Below, piece by piece: positions 29,601-34,784 of a stretch of DNA of 54,784 nucleotides. Position numbers and translations under genes: made by a program. The stretch spans positions 1 through 54,784 of the forward strand of contig DBYD01000003.1 of assembly GCA_002309855.1 (NCBI GenBank), in the 5' to 3' direction. The notes beneath the pieces were generated by a model. It was not told the origin of the DNA. It made no database searches and saw only the letters and a list, made by a program, of their open reading frames with translations. How positions within the stretch are numbered: position 1 is the stretch's first letter; the number at the start of each line of letters is the position of its first letter. This stretch comes from Bacteroidales bacterium UBA1195. Lineage in GTDB: Bacteria; Bacteroidota; Bacteroidia; Bacteroidales; WCHB1-69.

Positions 29601-29654
29601 GGTGTTGAATACAAAGGGCAACGGATTGTCCGAAAGATGAACGTTGTCCGGTAA
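17664..29654 (+). CDS. Giant T9SS-secreted tyrosine-rich parallel beta-helix protein (giant 2)
   Basis: 3996 aa. Signal peptide MRKFSIFCKKLMLLCFIAAS to about residue 26. Residues about 30-215 are the beta-sandwich shared with giants 1 and 3 (YYDCSNFRHVMLRFNQICKV; SWWKEEVFDLS; RFKFVIKKGT; GWYIDDFQV), then an Ig-like domain to about 330, then an additional sandwich (about 330-530) not noticed in the other two. Five Ig/CARDB plus beta-helix modules follow, with signatures at residues 640, 1181, 1742, 2289 and 2836. Helices carry dense Tyr strings, with YGMY occurring at least seven times. After about residue 3282 come Ig-like and MAM-like domains and a final T9SS type A sorting domain (QNEPNPANATTVIPFVIPED; GLYYYGVEYKGQ; IVRKMNVVR). 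It should cross the outer membrane through T9SS and be anchored or released. No enzyme motif is seen; a surface fibre or adhesin is inferred. Confidence 0.96.
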   Translation: MRKFSIFCKKLMLLCFIAASVAGVRAQATYLANETFSASLPQGWAVYPVSTQSAPTWSPDGKGIATSGSYSMHGHVPYNAGDTVEMVTPYYDCSNFRHVMLRFNQICKVLPSDLCQIMFQENYMGSKWKPIPYDAYEGGAVSYRVNRAFDHSSYDDWQPADTFAAAANSWWKEEVFDLSDYASYSIVRFKFVIKKGTCWTSFIADGWYIDDFQVMGSNFLLKMPVVSISTIFGDTVFNTGPYVIRAKVATRSEAPIVHPYLHYTATRDSIKVIDSIPMTDEDGGDSLWTATIPQYVFGTTISYYIEGRDSVGNTARDAGGFTSKYVPPGGNYILTGDSTLYGSTTTGIQNCSFPFMLAGAAPSWVRMLYMADMVKKDKSGGLIGSISFYDASYNVVNSHDNVKIYLKATTATSLTALGTSTIDPIADGATLVYKGKVTGQLGWNQIYFDKGFLLPAGMNLMWYVVDDDPNNACNSSILYWCRNQNVGYNSVDRMGQFSCSGNSSGTTTDLPTTIFYFGVSKGDGVDSNSVTMYSIDNPQEGTIAGTQTVKVTIKNYGISNLTSAKLGWSVNGVVQTPVTWTGNLPCDFNDTVTLGKYTQKLNGYDTIVCWVNTPNGIYDSITSDDTLTVIAYGCSQMLSGVYTVGKGAGYDFQSMAEALFNLSHCGISSNVELKLASGIDTTALDFRNFGDVMGHYRLTISSIANNADSVIFCPNEGDVITLGKSKNLIFKNLTFTADSAAERVIYFASACENISFIHCHLKGYEISNTSNTHAVVYASTSGLDNIRFTGNYIEGGDYGIYIYGSGYNSNTNILFDSNYVENSYYYPFYTYYTDIDFLHNEFVEVPGYSYYYGPTFYYARNSRVEGNHIRTKGYAQYTYGMRLYYTDSTVICSNNEMIIAGSTTLYGLYDYYTYGTPVVNNSIYLYGAASTKYGIYAYTGSNAYSGTIYNNNVVIDPNAGGTLYPLYLSSNTYITNWDIDYNNWYSKTNIAYVGSAITTLQAYQAAVKTAVHETNVMPIFKDTNDLHVRSYVDLKCPAFPGVTVDKDGKTRYGTTGRGCYTTSPDTTNLSMIAILDWPYVGTAVGDTLKPRVVVQNTGLTTITSATFGWDVSGVSQASVKWTGSLPTSGIDTIALGNYICVYGYNEITVYLNSLGGGLNDANHDDDTITATNYTCSSSMSGTYTIGDTGYFASMEEAVRVLELCGMGGPVTLAFQPGTYYMNVTIGNITGMSATNTLKITSITGDSSDVVLQRADDASTDLAPIMINGGSYIEICNVTLCGYSPTSSSYSYSRGVMVMGNSEHINIHNCWIYVPKNFSAAVTGTNQNPVYLYGADVRDVEVHHNLVEGGACGFYVYGSSTASRIADINIHHNVVGYIDYYTAYMYYADSVTFKNNEVHQRRGNFTVGNMYSMYAYYTNANIENNVFDLENIYAGYYIGYFGDTTNGFNRIVNNELRSEFKSGNTGYGVYFVGTTAVKMLHNSFYLKNVYTSNYGLYLSTSTMYASEIKNNIFHLYGKSVNCYPMYIGSASYITNRVDVEGNCCYNEYPTKPYVGYSGAAFTDIATWRNNVDKKGVFARPDYVDVNTSLMLMDSMGVSCDYLADAPTDIMGRQRDTNANVMGAYAVEFNNNDLAMKAVISPVGATTTGQSVPVKVVIMNVGTNNITSASISYKLNDNNGPVYNWTGSLAPYAMDTVVLGNVLPKTGINMLSAYCFAPNGANDPFKLNDTVTVEFVGCDSAMTGTYTVGTAQSDFATMEDALFILNSCGVGGPVEILVADGTYDGITISGEIPGSSDTNVVTFRSASNNRTKVIFDDLAGIKLENTANLFFEEITFEGVVGVELAGSLKNIEFHHCNILSEIQTNSTYRAVNYYGTSGGDQVVEDVRFIGNTISGGYYNMYLYYLNGNQGNVSKIKGLVIDSNSFQNAYYYCMYLYYYGAYESISHNTIKNGSNATSLFYGMYAYYDHLGRVDGNRIILNNSSTSYGMYAYYPQPGRDNKLTVVCNNEVILKNSSTQYGIEWMYPQCLSSVSNNSIYTNTTSTGYGLYLYSTSTAYPTRVYNNMLINGKNTGYPLYISSTTYCAPTYTIMDYNNYVSAGANLAYMGAAKTTLAAIKSVNTSNNIHSTNTTPTWVNLNTSMQIANQTAFRCPAVEEVEEDIIGLPRLGNTGVGCYGLEPDSNDAMLCSFIGVENLTSAASSPIHVVIRNTGYNAIDSARITFEIDGVRQNAFTYIPTRPLAFLKYDTLFLGSYQLADGDHTFKAWVDMLKDTTKVNDTVNFKRMVCGATMEGIYVIGPSQNADYTFADLNKLFNAMVNCGVSDDITLKFESGSYTGAIDLSSIATAMGDHHLTLTSLSGNRRDVTIATTTTVLHIGGANKNITVRDLTLQNTSTTSSTYVVYMDNGCSNIDILYNNLLRDTTSTTSSTYVIYNPSSGTISNINIRGNLIRGGYYGLYLYGSGSSAVNDNVNVDSNDIVSQYYYACYMYYNGGGSISHNRILSRRTNGNTYWYGMYNYYGQYDSIVGNEIDATRYSSLNYPYAMYLYYLNYYGSKGNALVANNTVKAKTTSSYYASYAYMCLMDFVHNTIHMEGTGAGYGMYYYGYSPYSANIKGNIFDVSSSQWAFYNNYTTNATGPTMDYNNYYNHGGANLVRMLGNGYSSLAALRAATGMDANSVSTAVTYETGSLVPKSNSALVAPAFAATDKEWNARRATTSTMGAYQVDLSRMDAALINFANTKFTSGSTPVKVTLFNMGIDTIKSATINWTFNGVSQTPVNWTGVLATGESDVVALGNVLPVPVKVNKLVAWVSNPNGGQDLDKGNDTTEYEEYMCNGRIAAGTYTVGGANADFADPKEMQMALYTCGVAGPVTFKIRTGNYATLNMDGGIKGASRNSRITIMADSAAKVVFDGGNGGTGMIFKNLSYVTFKGLTFGNTTNGAVGVEMGGACTEVTIRECNIYACTTTTNTAYRAFSYPNTSGSSYYPVEVRIVANNIAGGYYNMYLYYPSGSTSYMMSSSMYIDSNVLTDAYYYGIYSYYYSHYPSISYNTISSRYAAASGNSSIYYGLYTYYYTTYGKVEGNKFYIISTSTSYGMYMYYYHNYPSYSNSTFGLVANNEVRIMGANGAKYGMYVYGYYSNLNIMHNSVYCISENSTAYGMYLTPGSSSGTYNTNVSRNMFICDGNTNYPMYISNTYYATGYGKRSWNNHYSMTGSNIGYAGAAKTTVAAFQTTTGQDSNLLNISPRFVKLRNSLELDDYDPFLCPATSLVTSDLNGNPRAAITAVGCYGAKMWDGVNLLVDEFVSPVAIADVICYENKTPVTITIKNMGRDAAIFDSTSLRIDLDVTGAVNLHYDTVISTGRMTPTQTRNITLATIPTQISGIYKINVKLTYNDDVLAEDDTLSMVYNASRVDLPYDIDFSTVPNEFVNVVLSGKKGWSVEQGSSNIATPVYGTGRLEFAGAGNPGAFANAVFNAVNIHGCINPKLSFWYNHVNDPSLRDLTIVLATTDGGATYKEIGRIMAYDTITGWKQHDINLNGFVNSNCLSIVFQAISFGGVDQNIDRVRITADMDAAMNLLPMELGNACENDRVPLKVTVENLSRLIMDFVSDTITAEVTGATTQSFSYVYSMQLGSYESDTLTLGYIDMRSNGDYYVNISMQSQDANTMNDTISDSTVYVYQDISLDSIVGIDGQTQKLGGDTVFVSALVRNNCNMAVDKFTVTMELNGEMIVTDTVFRHMEIGDSIIHAVSMPYVVPFGTKEQPYYFLELSANIPCDAESNNDRKSMVGIITVPDTIDLQVLSIAQPTTDSGRVKVSPKVTVANIGNAEVQTLMLHVDVLDSAKTLLETVSEYINFINSNDTLEYAFSLTYTVPNYDGNYYLKAYLDTYASETNTANDTLTAKFACIRNTTGIADHAATNWSVGQNEPNPANATTVIPFVIPEDAEVALTIMGVNGQLLHREIVAATAGANRVTLHTGTLPSGLYYYGVEYKGQRIVRKMNVVR
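19254..27510 (+). repeat. Array of five composite Ig/beta-helix modules in giant 2
   Basis: Protein-level repeats with spacing 541, 561, 547 and 547 residues between GTYTVG-type signatures (codons at 19581, 21204, 22887, 24528 and 26169). The densest tyrosine tract is 26640-27278: 47 Tyr in 213 residues, with 32 Tyr in the first 110. Outer boundaries are approximate. Confidence 0.87.
24831..24943 (+). repeat. Short direct repeat 90 bp apart inside giant 2
   Basis: The string AGCACCACCTCCAGCAC recurs at 24831 and 24921, followed by rTATGT in both, and encodes STTSSTYV twice. The 30-residue spacing is about one beta-helix coil, so this may be a recent coil duplication. Confidence 0.6.
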
Positions 29655-29663
29655 TGACGATGT

Positions 29664-29696
29664 TTTGTAGAGACGGTGCAGCACCGTCTCTACAAA
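29664..29696. repeat. Long near-perfect palindrome after giant 2 (REP-like element)
   Basis: Two 16-nt arms, TTTGTAGAGACGGTGC and its exact reverse complement, flank a single A. It lies 10 nt after the giant 2 stop and just before a separate terminator. The GTAGAGAC...GTCTCTAC core looks like a short interspersed palindrome of the kind seen between genes in Bacteroidota; no second copy was seen in this window. Confidence 0.8.
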
Positions 29697-29699
29697 TTA

Positions 29700-29731
29700 A
29701 ACAGGTTGCCCGAAGGCAGCCTGTTTTTTTT
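29700..29731 (+). terminator. Rho-independent terminator of giant 2
   Basis: AACAGGTTGCC and GGCAGCCTGTT form an 11-bp stem (one G-T pair) around a CGAA loop, followed by a run of T. Confidence 0.85.
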
Positions 29732-29775
29732 CTGCCATTTTCCGGCCATCTGTATCCATTTTTTTTGGAAATTTG

Positions 29776-29783
29776 TATCTTTC
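29776..29783 (+). promoter_or_regulatory. Weak -7-like box before leuS
   Basis: TATCTTTC differs from TAnnTTTG at the last base and lies 24 nt before the leuS start. No -33 TTTG is seen at 19-21 nt. It is the best candidate for transcription of the six-gene run after the giant 2 terminator. Confidence 0.3.
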
Positions 29784-29807
29784 GCTGAAAAATAAAAGGT
29801 TATTCGC

Positions 29808-32591
29808 ATGGAATACAATTTCAATGAGATAGAAAAGAAATGGCAGCGGTTTTGGGCCGAAAACAGGACATTTGGGGCCGAAAACCGGTCACCGAAACCG
29901 AAATACTACATTTTGGACATGTTCCCCTACCCGTCGGGGGCGGGACTGCATGTGGGGCATCCGTTAGGCTACATTGCGAGCGACATCTATGCGAGATACA
30001 AGCGTTTGAAGGGATTCAACGTGCTGCATCCCATGGGCTACGACGCCTATGGGCTTCCGGCGGAGCAGTACGCCATCCAGACCGGCCAGCATCCCGCAAA
30101 GACCACGGAGCAGAACATTAACCGCTACCGCGAGCAGCTGGACAAACTGGGGCTCTCATTTGACTGGGACCGCGAGGTGCGCACCTGCGACCCCCGCTAC
30201 TACAAATGGACCCAATGGACCTTCATCCAGCTCTTCAAGCACTATTACGACAACAACGCACAAAAGGCAATGCCTATCAGCAAATTGGTTGAAACCTTTG
30301 AAAAAGAGGGGAATGCCAATGTGAACGCCGCCTGCGACGAGAAAACGCCGCAGTTCACCGCAGCGGAATGGAGCAACTTCTCCGAAAAGGAACGGCAGGA
30401 GATTCTGATGCACTACCGCATCGCCTACCTCTCCGACAGCATGGTGAACTGGTGCGCCGGATTGGGAACCGTATTGGCCAACGACGAGGTGGTCAACGGG
30501 GTTTCGGTGCGTGGCGGATATCCGGTGGAACGGAAGCTGATGCGGCAATGGTCGCTGCGTGTGACCGCCTACGCCGAGCGGCTGCTGAAAGGGTTGGACG
30601 AGGTGGAATGGTCCGAATCGCTGAAGGAGATCCAGCGCAACTGGATCGGACGCAGCGAAGGGGCCTCAGTCTTTTTCCCGATTGAGGGGGACAACCGTTC
30701 GTTTGAAATTTTCACCACCCGTCCCGACACCATTTTCGGAGTCACCTTCATGGTGCTCTGCCCGGAACATGAAATGATAGCTGAAATCACCACATCGGAG
30801 CAGAAGGCCGAAGTGGAGGCATACGTGACATGGGCGAAAAACCGCAGCGAGCGCGAGCGGCAGGCGGAGGTGAAAAAGGTGAGCGGAGTCTTCACCGGTG
30901 CCTTTGCCGTAAATCCGCTGACCAAAGAGCGCATCCCGATTTGGGTTTCCGACTATGTGCTGGCCGGTTACGGCACAGGAGCCATCATGGCGGTGCCGGC
31001 ACACGACAGCCGCGACTTCGCCTTTGCACGGCATTTCAACCTTCCGATTATTCAGGTGGTGGTGCCTGACGGCGAACAGCCGGAGGACACGGACACCTGG
31101 AGCGAATCAAAGGACAGCAAATCCGGCACCTGCATCAATTCGGACTTCATCAACGGGATGCCGGTCAAAAAGGCGATCACCGCCGTTATCGACCGGTTAG
31201 TGGAGATGGGCATCGGACAGCGCAAGATAAACTACCGGCTGCGCGACGCCATCTTCAGCCGCCAGCGGTACTGGGGCGAACCATTCCCCGTCTACTATAA
31301 GGACGGCATCCCATATATCATGGACGAGAGCGAGCTCCCACTCATGCTGCCGGAGGTGGAGTCATACCTGCCGACCTCAACGGGCGAACCTCCACTGGCC
31401 CGCGCCAAAGACTGGACCTACAAAGGCTGCCCCATTGACTACAACACCATGCCCGGCTTCGCAGGCTCCAACGGCTACTACCTGCGCTACATGGATCCGC
31501 ACAACGACAAGGAATATTTTTCCGCGGAGGCTGCCGGTTACTGGCAGTGCGTTGACCTTTACGTGGGCGGCATCGAACATGCCACCGGTCACCTGCTCTA
31601 TTCCCGATTCTGGAACAAATTCCTCCATGACATCGGCAAGTCCTGTGTGGAGGAGCCTTTCCGCCGCCTGGTGAACCAGGGCATGATCCAGGGACGCTCC
31701 AACTTTGTCTACCGCATCAAGGGAAGCAACAAATATGTTTCGCTGCACCTGAAGGATAATTACGAGACCGACCCCATCCATGTGGACATCAATATTGTGG
31801 ACAACGATGTGCTGGATTTGGAGAAATTCCGCCAATGGCGGCCTGAGTTCGCCGATGCCGAGTTCATACTGGAGGATGGGAGGTACATCTGCGGATATGA
31901 GATAGAGAAAATGTCCAAATCGATGTTCAATGTGCAGAATCCGGACGACATTGTGGAAAAGTACGGTGCGGACACGCTGCGCATGTACGAGATGTTCCTC
32001 GGCCCCATCGAGCAGTCCAAGCCATGGGACACCAAGGGCATCGAAGGGGTGTCGCGCTTCCTGAAAAAATGCTGGAAACTCTACCACAACGCCGACAACA
32101 ATTTCTGCGTCAGCGATGAGGAGCCGACCGCCGAAGAGCTGAAAATCCTGCACCGCACCATCAAAAAGGTGAGCGAGGATATTGAAAAAATGGCCTACAA
32201 CACATCGGTCAGCACATTCATGATTTGTGTGAACGAACTTACCGACCTGAAATGCGGCAAACGGAAAATCTTGGAACCGCTCTGCATACTGCTGTCTCCA
32301 TTCGCCCCGCACATCTGCGAGGAGCTGTGGCAGCTTCTCGGCCATACGGAGAGCGTAACCTTCGCCACATTCCCCACATGGGATGAGAAATATCTTGCGG
32401 AAAACAACTGCAACTATGCGGTCTCCTTCAACGGGAAGACCCGCTTTGTGGTGTCGCTGCCGTCCGACATGCCCAAGGAGGAGGTGGAGCGGCAGGTGCT
32501 GCAGATGCCGGATACGCAGAAATGGCTGCAGGGCAACACGCCCAAAAAGGTGATTGTGGTGCCCCGTAAAATTGTCAATATTGTAATTTAA
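29808..32591 (+). CDS. leuS: Leucyl-tRNA synthetase
   Basis: 927 aa class I synthetase charging tRNA-Leu. The HIGH-type motif is HVGHPLGYIASDIYARY near residue 47, the CP1 editing domain includes FTTRPDTIFGVTFMVL and GTGAIMAVPAHDSRDFAF, and the KMSKS loop is EKMSKSMFN near residue 702. DIVEKYGADTLRMYEMFLGP follows, then the anticodon-binding helices (LSPFAPHICEELW) and the C-terminal domain. Length and domain order are normal for the bacterial enzyme. It is the first gene of a same-strand run reaching to lysC, 30 nt ahead of the S46 peptidase. Confidence 0.98.
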   Translation: MEYNFNEIEKKWQRFWAENRTFGAENRSPKPKYYILDMFPYPSGAGLHVGHPLGYIASDIYARYKRLKGFNVLHPMGYDAYGLPAEQYAIQTGQHPAKTTEQNINRYREQLDKLGLSFDWDREVRTCDPRYYKWTQWTFIQLFKHYYDNNAQKAMPISKLVETFEKEGNANVNAACDEKTPQFTAAEWSNFSEKERQEILMHYRIAYLSDSMVNWCAGLGTVLANDEVVNGVSVRGGYPVERKLMRQWSLRVTAYAERLLKGLDEVEWSESLKEIQRNWIGRSEGASVFFPIEGDNRSFEIFTTRPDTIFGVTFMVLCPEHEMIAEITTSEQKAEVEAYVTWAKNRSERERQAEVKKVSGVFTGAFAVNPLTKERIPIWVSDYVLAGYGTGAIMAVPAHDSRDFAFARHFNLPIIQVVVPDGEQPEDTDTWSESKDSKSGTCINSDFINGMPVKKAITAVIDRLVEMGIGQRKINYRLRDAIFSRQRYWGEPFPVYYKDGIPYIMDESELPLMLPEVESYLPTSTGEPPLARAKDWTYKGCPIDYNTMPGFAGSNGYYLRYMDPHNDKEYFSAEAAGYWQCVDLYVGGIEHATGHLLYSRFWNKFLHDIGKSCVEEPFRRLVNQGMIQGRSNFVYRIKGSNKYVSLHLKDNYETDPIHVDINIVDNDVLDLEKFRQWRPEFADAEFILEDGRYICGYEIEKMSKSMFNVQNPDDIVEKYGADTLRMYEMFLGPIEQSKPWDTKGIEGVSRFLKKCWKLYHNADNNFCVSDEEPTAEELKILHRTIKKVSEDIEKMAYNTSVSTFMICVNELTDLKCGKRKILEPLCILLSPFAPHICEELWQLLGHTESVTFATFPTWDEKYLAENNCNYAVSFNGKTRFVVSLPSDMPKEEVERQVLQMPDTQKWLQGNTPKKVIVVPRKIVNIVI

Positions 32592-32621
32592 TTAACCATT
32601 TATAATTTTAAATTAACGCAA

Positions 32622-34784
32622 ATGAAGAAGTTAGCATTAATGATTTTCAGCGTGGCGATGCTGCTTAACGCGGCTGTCGTCCGGGCGGATGAAGGCATGT
32701 GGCTGCTGATGCTCCTTAACAAGAACATGGAGCAGATGCATAAACAGGGCCTCAAACTTACTGCCGAAGACATCTACAATGTCAACCACTCCTGCCTTAA
32801 GGATGCCATAATCGGCCTTGGCAACGACGGGCAGCCCTTCTGGCACTTCTGCACCGGTGAGATTGTCTCCGGCGAAGGGCTTGTGTTCACCAACCACCAC
32901 TGCGGCTACGGCAGCATCCAGGAGCATTCCTCCGTGGAGCATGACTACCTGACCAACGGTTTCTGGGCCTACGACAAGAGCCAGGAGCTGCCGAACGAGG
33001 GCATGACCGCATCAATACTGGTCCGCATGGAGGATGTGACCAGCCGCGTGCTTGCGGAGGTCAACAACGACATGGGCGAAGTGGAGCGCACCACCGCCAT
33101 CAATAAGATCTCGAAGGAGATTTCAGCGGAAGCGGTCAAGGGGACCAACTACAACGCCTACGTTACCGATGTCTTCAACGGCAACCAGTTCTTCCTGTTT
33201 GTCTATATTATTTATAAAGATGTCCGCCTTGTGGGCGCTCCCCCATCATCAATGGGAAAATATGGTGGCGACACCGACAACTGGATGTGGCCGCGCCATA
33301 CCGACGACTTCTCGGTGATGCGCATCTACACCGCCCCCGACGGGACACCCGCATCCTATTCCAAGGAAAACATACCGTTAAAACCCAAGCACTTCCTTCC
33401 TGTCAGCATCAAGGGTGTGCAGGACGGTGACTTCGCCATGGTGATGGGATTCCCCGGCACCACAAACCGCTACATCACCTCCTACGGACTGGAGGAGACA
33501 ATGGATGTGACCAACCGGCTGCGCCACGACATCCGTGACGTCAAGCTGAACGTATGGAAGGCCGAGATGGCCGCCGACCCCAAGGTCCGCATCCAGTATG
33601 CCTCCAAATATGCCTCCTGCGCCAACTACTGGAAATATTCCTTTGAGCAGAACAAAGCCCTGAAGGCGCTGAACACCATGGGTGTGAAAAAGCAGATTGA
33701 GGCCGACTACCTGAAATGGGCCAACAACAAGGATGCCCGCTACCGTGAGGCGCTGCCAGGCCTGGAGAACGCCTACAAGGCCCGCCGCAAATATTCGGAG
33801 GCCTTCCAGTACATTTACGAAGGGCTGCTGACCGGCCCGGAGCTGCCGCTGTTCGCATACCAGTGCTCCGGTATCAAGACCACGCTGGACATCGGTAACA
33901 GCGACCAGATCAAAAGTATGGGCGAAAGGCTGAAAGCCAGAGGCAAGGAATTCTTCAAGGACTACGACAAGGAGACCGACCGCAAGACCATGATCGCCCT
34001 GTTCGAATATGTCTATAAAAACCTTGACCCCACCTTCCACCCCGATTTCTTCGAAACTGTCCAGAAAAAATACAAGGGCAATTTTGAAAAGTATGTGAAC
34101 GCCGTGATGAAGAACACCGTCTTTGCCGATCAGGACAAATTCAACGCCTTCTGCGACAATCCCCAAAAGAAAGTATTGGACAAGGACATGGGTATGGAGC
34201 TCGGTCTGAGCGTCCTCCGCATCTACCGCGATGTGTTGCAGTCCCGTCAGGATGCAGGCAAGGACATTGCCAGGAACAACCGCCTCTTTGTGGACGGCCT
34301 GCTGCAGATGAACCCGGGCAAGCTCTTCGCACCGGACGCCAACTCCACAATCCGGCTGACCTCCGGCAACGTCAAGTCCTACATTCCGCGCGATGCCGTC
34401 AGCTACAGCTATTACACCACCATCGAGGGTGTGATGGAGAAGGAGGATCCGACCAATCCAGAATTTGAGGTGCCCGTGCGGCTGAAGGAGCTCTACAAAG
34501 CCAAAAACTACGGACAGTACGCCAATGAAAAGGGCGAGCTTGTCACCTGCTTCATCACCGACAATGACATCACCGGCGGCAATTCCGGATCGCCGGTCAT
34601 CAACGCCAACGGGGAGCTTATCGGCTTAGCCTTTGACGGCAACAGCGAGGCGATGTCCGGTGACATTGACTTTGAGGAGAACCTGCAGCGCTGCATCTGC
34701 GTGGATGTGCGCTACGTGCTTTTCACCATCGATGTGTATGCCGGCGCAACGAATTTGATAAAAGAGATGAACATTGTAAAATGA
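32622..34784 (+). CDS. S46-family dipeptidyl-peptidase, DPP7-like
   Basis: 720 aa with a signal peptide (MKKLALMIFSVAMLLNAAVV, then RADEGMW), so periplasmic or cell-surface. The chymotrypsin-like triad is visible: His in TNHHCGYG (about residue 92), Asp in the region TDNWMWPRHTDDF, and Ser in GGNSGSPV near the end. S46 enzymes remove dipeptides from the N-terminus of peptides. The residue 18 after the catalytic Ser is Gly (AFDGNSEAMSGD); DPP11 enzymes have Arg there for acidic side chains, so DPP7-like hydrophobic specificity is predicted. It overlaps the next gene by 4 nt. Such enzymes feed peptide-fermenting Bacteroidales. Confidence 0.94.
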   Translation: MKKLALMIFSVAMLLNAAVVRADEGMWLLMLLNKNMEQMHKQGLKLTAEDIYNVNHSCLKDAIIGLGNDGQPFWHFCTGEIVSGEGLVFTNHHCGYGSIQEHSSVEHDYLTNGFWAYDKSQELPNEGMTASILVRMEDVTSRVLAEVNNDMGEVERTTAINKISKEISAEAVKGTNYNAYVTDVFNGNQFFLFVYIIYKDVRLVGAPPSSMGKYGGDTDNWMWPRHTDDFSVMRIYTAPDGTPASYSKENIPLKPKHFLPVSIKGVQDGDFAMVMGFPGTTNRYITSYGLEETMDVTNRLRHDIRDVKLNVWKAEMAADPKVRIQYASKYASCANYWKYSFEQNKALKALNTMGVKKQIEADYLKWANNKDARYREALPGLENAYKARRKYSEAFQYIYEGLLTGPELPLFAYQCSGIKTTLDIGNSDQIKSMGERLKARGKEFFKDYDKETDRKTMIALFEYVYKNLDPTFHPDFFETVQKKYKGNFEKYVNAVMKNTVFADQDKFNAFCDNPQKKVLDKDMGMELGLSVLRIYRDVLQSRQDAGKDIARNNRLFVDGLLQMNPGKLFAPDANSTIRLTSGNVKSYIPRDAVSYSYYTTIEGVMEKEDPTNPEFEVPVRLKELYKAKNYGQYANEKGELVTCFITDNDITGGNSGSPVINANGELIGLAFDGNSEAMSGDIDFEENLQRCICVDVRYVLFTIDVYAGATNLIKEMNIVK

